Assembly: GCA_947371645.1 (NCBI GenBank)
Contig: CANBQJ010000223.1
Location: 1-6,014 of the forward strand
Source: Burkholderiales bacterium
GTDB taxonomy: Bacteria > Pseudomonadota > Gammaproteobacteria > Burkholderiales > Burkholderiaceae
Direction of reading: 5' to 3'
Length of the DNA stretch: 6,014 nucleotides
Below the pieces are notes generated by a model. It ran no database searches, was not told the origin of the DNA, and saw nothing but the letters and a program-made list of their open reading frames with translations. Every line of letters begins with the position of its first letter. The stretch's first letter is position 1. The position numbers and the translations under genes are program-made. Below, piece after piece: positions 5,935-6,014 of the stretch.

Positions 5935-6014
5935 TCACGCCTTCCGGTCCCTGGATCGGAAGGCGTCTTTTTTTGCCGCGACCCAAAACAGGGCGCCCAG
6001 CACGATCATGGGCA
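5935..6014 (-). CDS. C-terminal end of a possible membrane protein (partial)
   Basis: The minus strand is open from the window edge (first full codon at 6012) to a TGA at 5935-5937 and encodes 25 residues. The first 13 are strongly hydrophobic (MIVLGALFWVAA within them). The last 12 are charged, with KKDAF and RSRDRKA, like the cytoplasmic end after a final membrane helix. Third codon positions are mostly G or C, as in the other genes. The rest lies beyond the window, so the family cannot be named. The convergent plus-strand terminator overlaps its 3' end, which makes the call uncertain; the stretch may be non-coding. Confidence 0.4.
   Translation of the reverse strand, partial: PMIVLGALFWVAAKKDAFRSRDRKA
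5937..5974 (+). terminator. Strong intrinsic terminator, probable end of the nrt operon
   Basis: ACGCCTTCCG (5937-5946) and CGGAAGGCGT (5957-5966) form a perfect 10-bp stem. The loop GTCCCTGGAT can add up to four more pairs. One C and seven Ts (5968-5974) follow. Orientation is plus only, since no T-run follows on the minus strand. It lies 191 bp after the nrtD stop. It either ends the operon or attenuates a gene further downstream. Confidence 0.9.

Noticed and set aside
1..6014. CRISPR array, insertion sequence, tRNA or integration site
   Set aside because: No spaced repeats, transposase fragments, terminal inverted repeats or tRNA cloverleaf were seen. All genes share similar GC-rich codon use.

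Overview
The window reads as a GC-rich chromosomal segment of a betaproteobacterium, probably Burkholderiales/Comamonadaceae. This rests on the GC-rich third codon positions, the S15 and TsaD protein sequences, and a nitrate-uptake cluster headed by an ANTAR regulator. The family assignment is an inference from sequence character; no search was run.

Left part (1-1641, minus strand): two housekeeping genes. tsaD (tRNA t6A synthesis) lies upstream of rpsO (ribosomal protein S15). rpsO has an extended -10 promoter right after the tsaD stop, a leader of about 160 nt with two hairpins, and an intrinsic terminator.

Middle and right part (1719-5745, plus strand): a nitrate-assimilation uptake module. 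A NasT-type ANTAR-domain antiterminator is followed by a 312-bp regulatory region and three ABC-transporter genes: nrtA (Tat-exported substrate-binding protein), nrtB (permease) and nrtD (ATPase). The regulatory region reads in order: GTGC/GCAC-rich upstream sequence with one NtrC-like dyad; a -24/-12 (sigma-54) promoter; two hexaloop hairpins with A at loop position 1 and G at position 4, the known RNA target of ANTAR proteins; and a long intrinsic terminator ending just before the nrtA ribosome-binding site. The predicted start of transcription lies 2 nt before the first hairpin, so promoter, RNA target and terminator fit one circuit. Nitrogen limitation (NtrC/sigma-54) would start transcription, and nitrate, through NasT, would let it pass the terminator. 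Klebsiella nasF uses the same layout with NasR. No nasS partner gene is next to nasT here.

End (5746-6014): a short region rich in inverted repeats, a strong plus-strand terminator, and what looks like the last codons of a convergent membrane-protein gene on the minus strand. The module as a whole follows known principles. The leader is the most rewarding element; I found no wholly new system.
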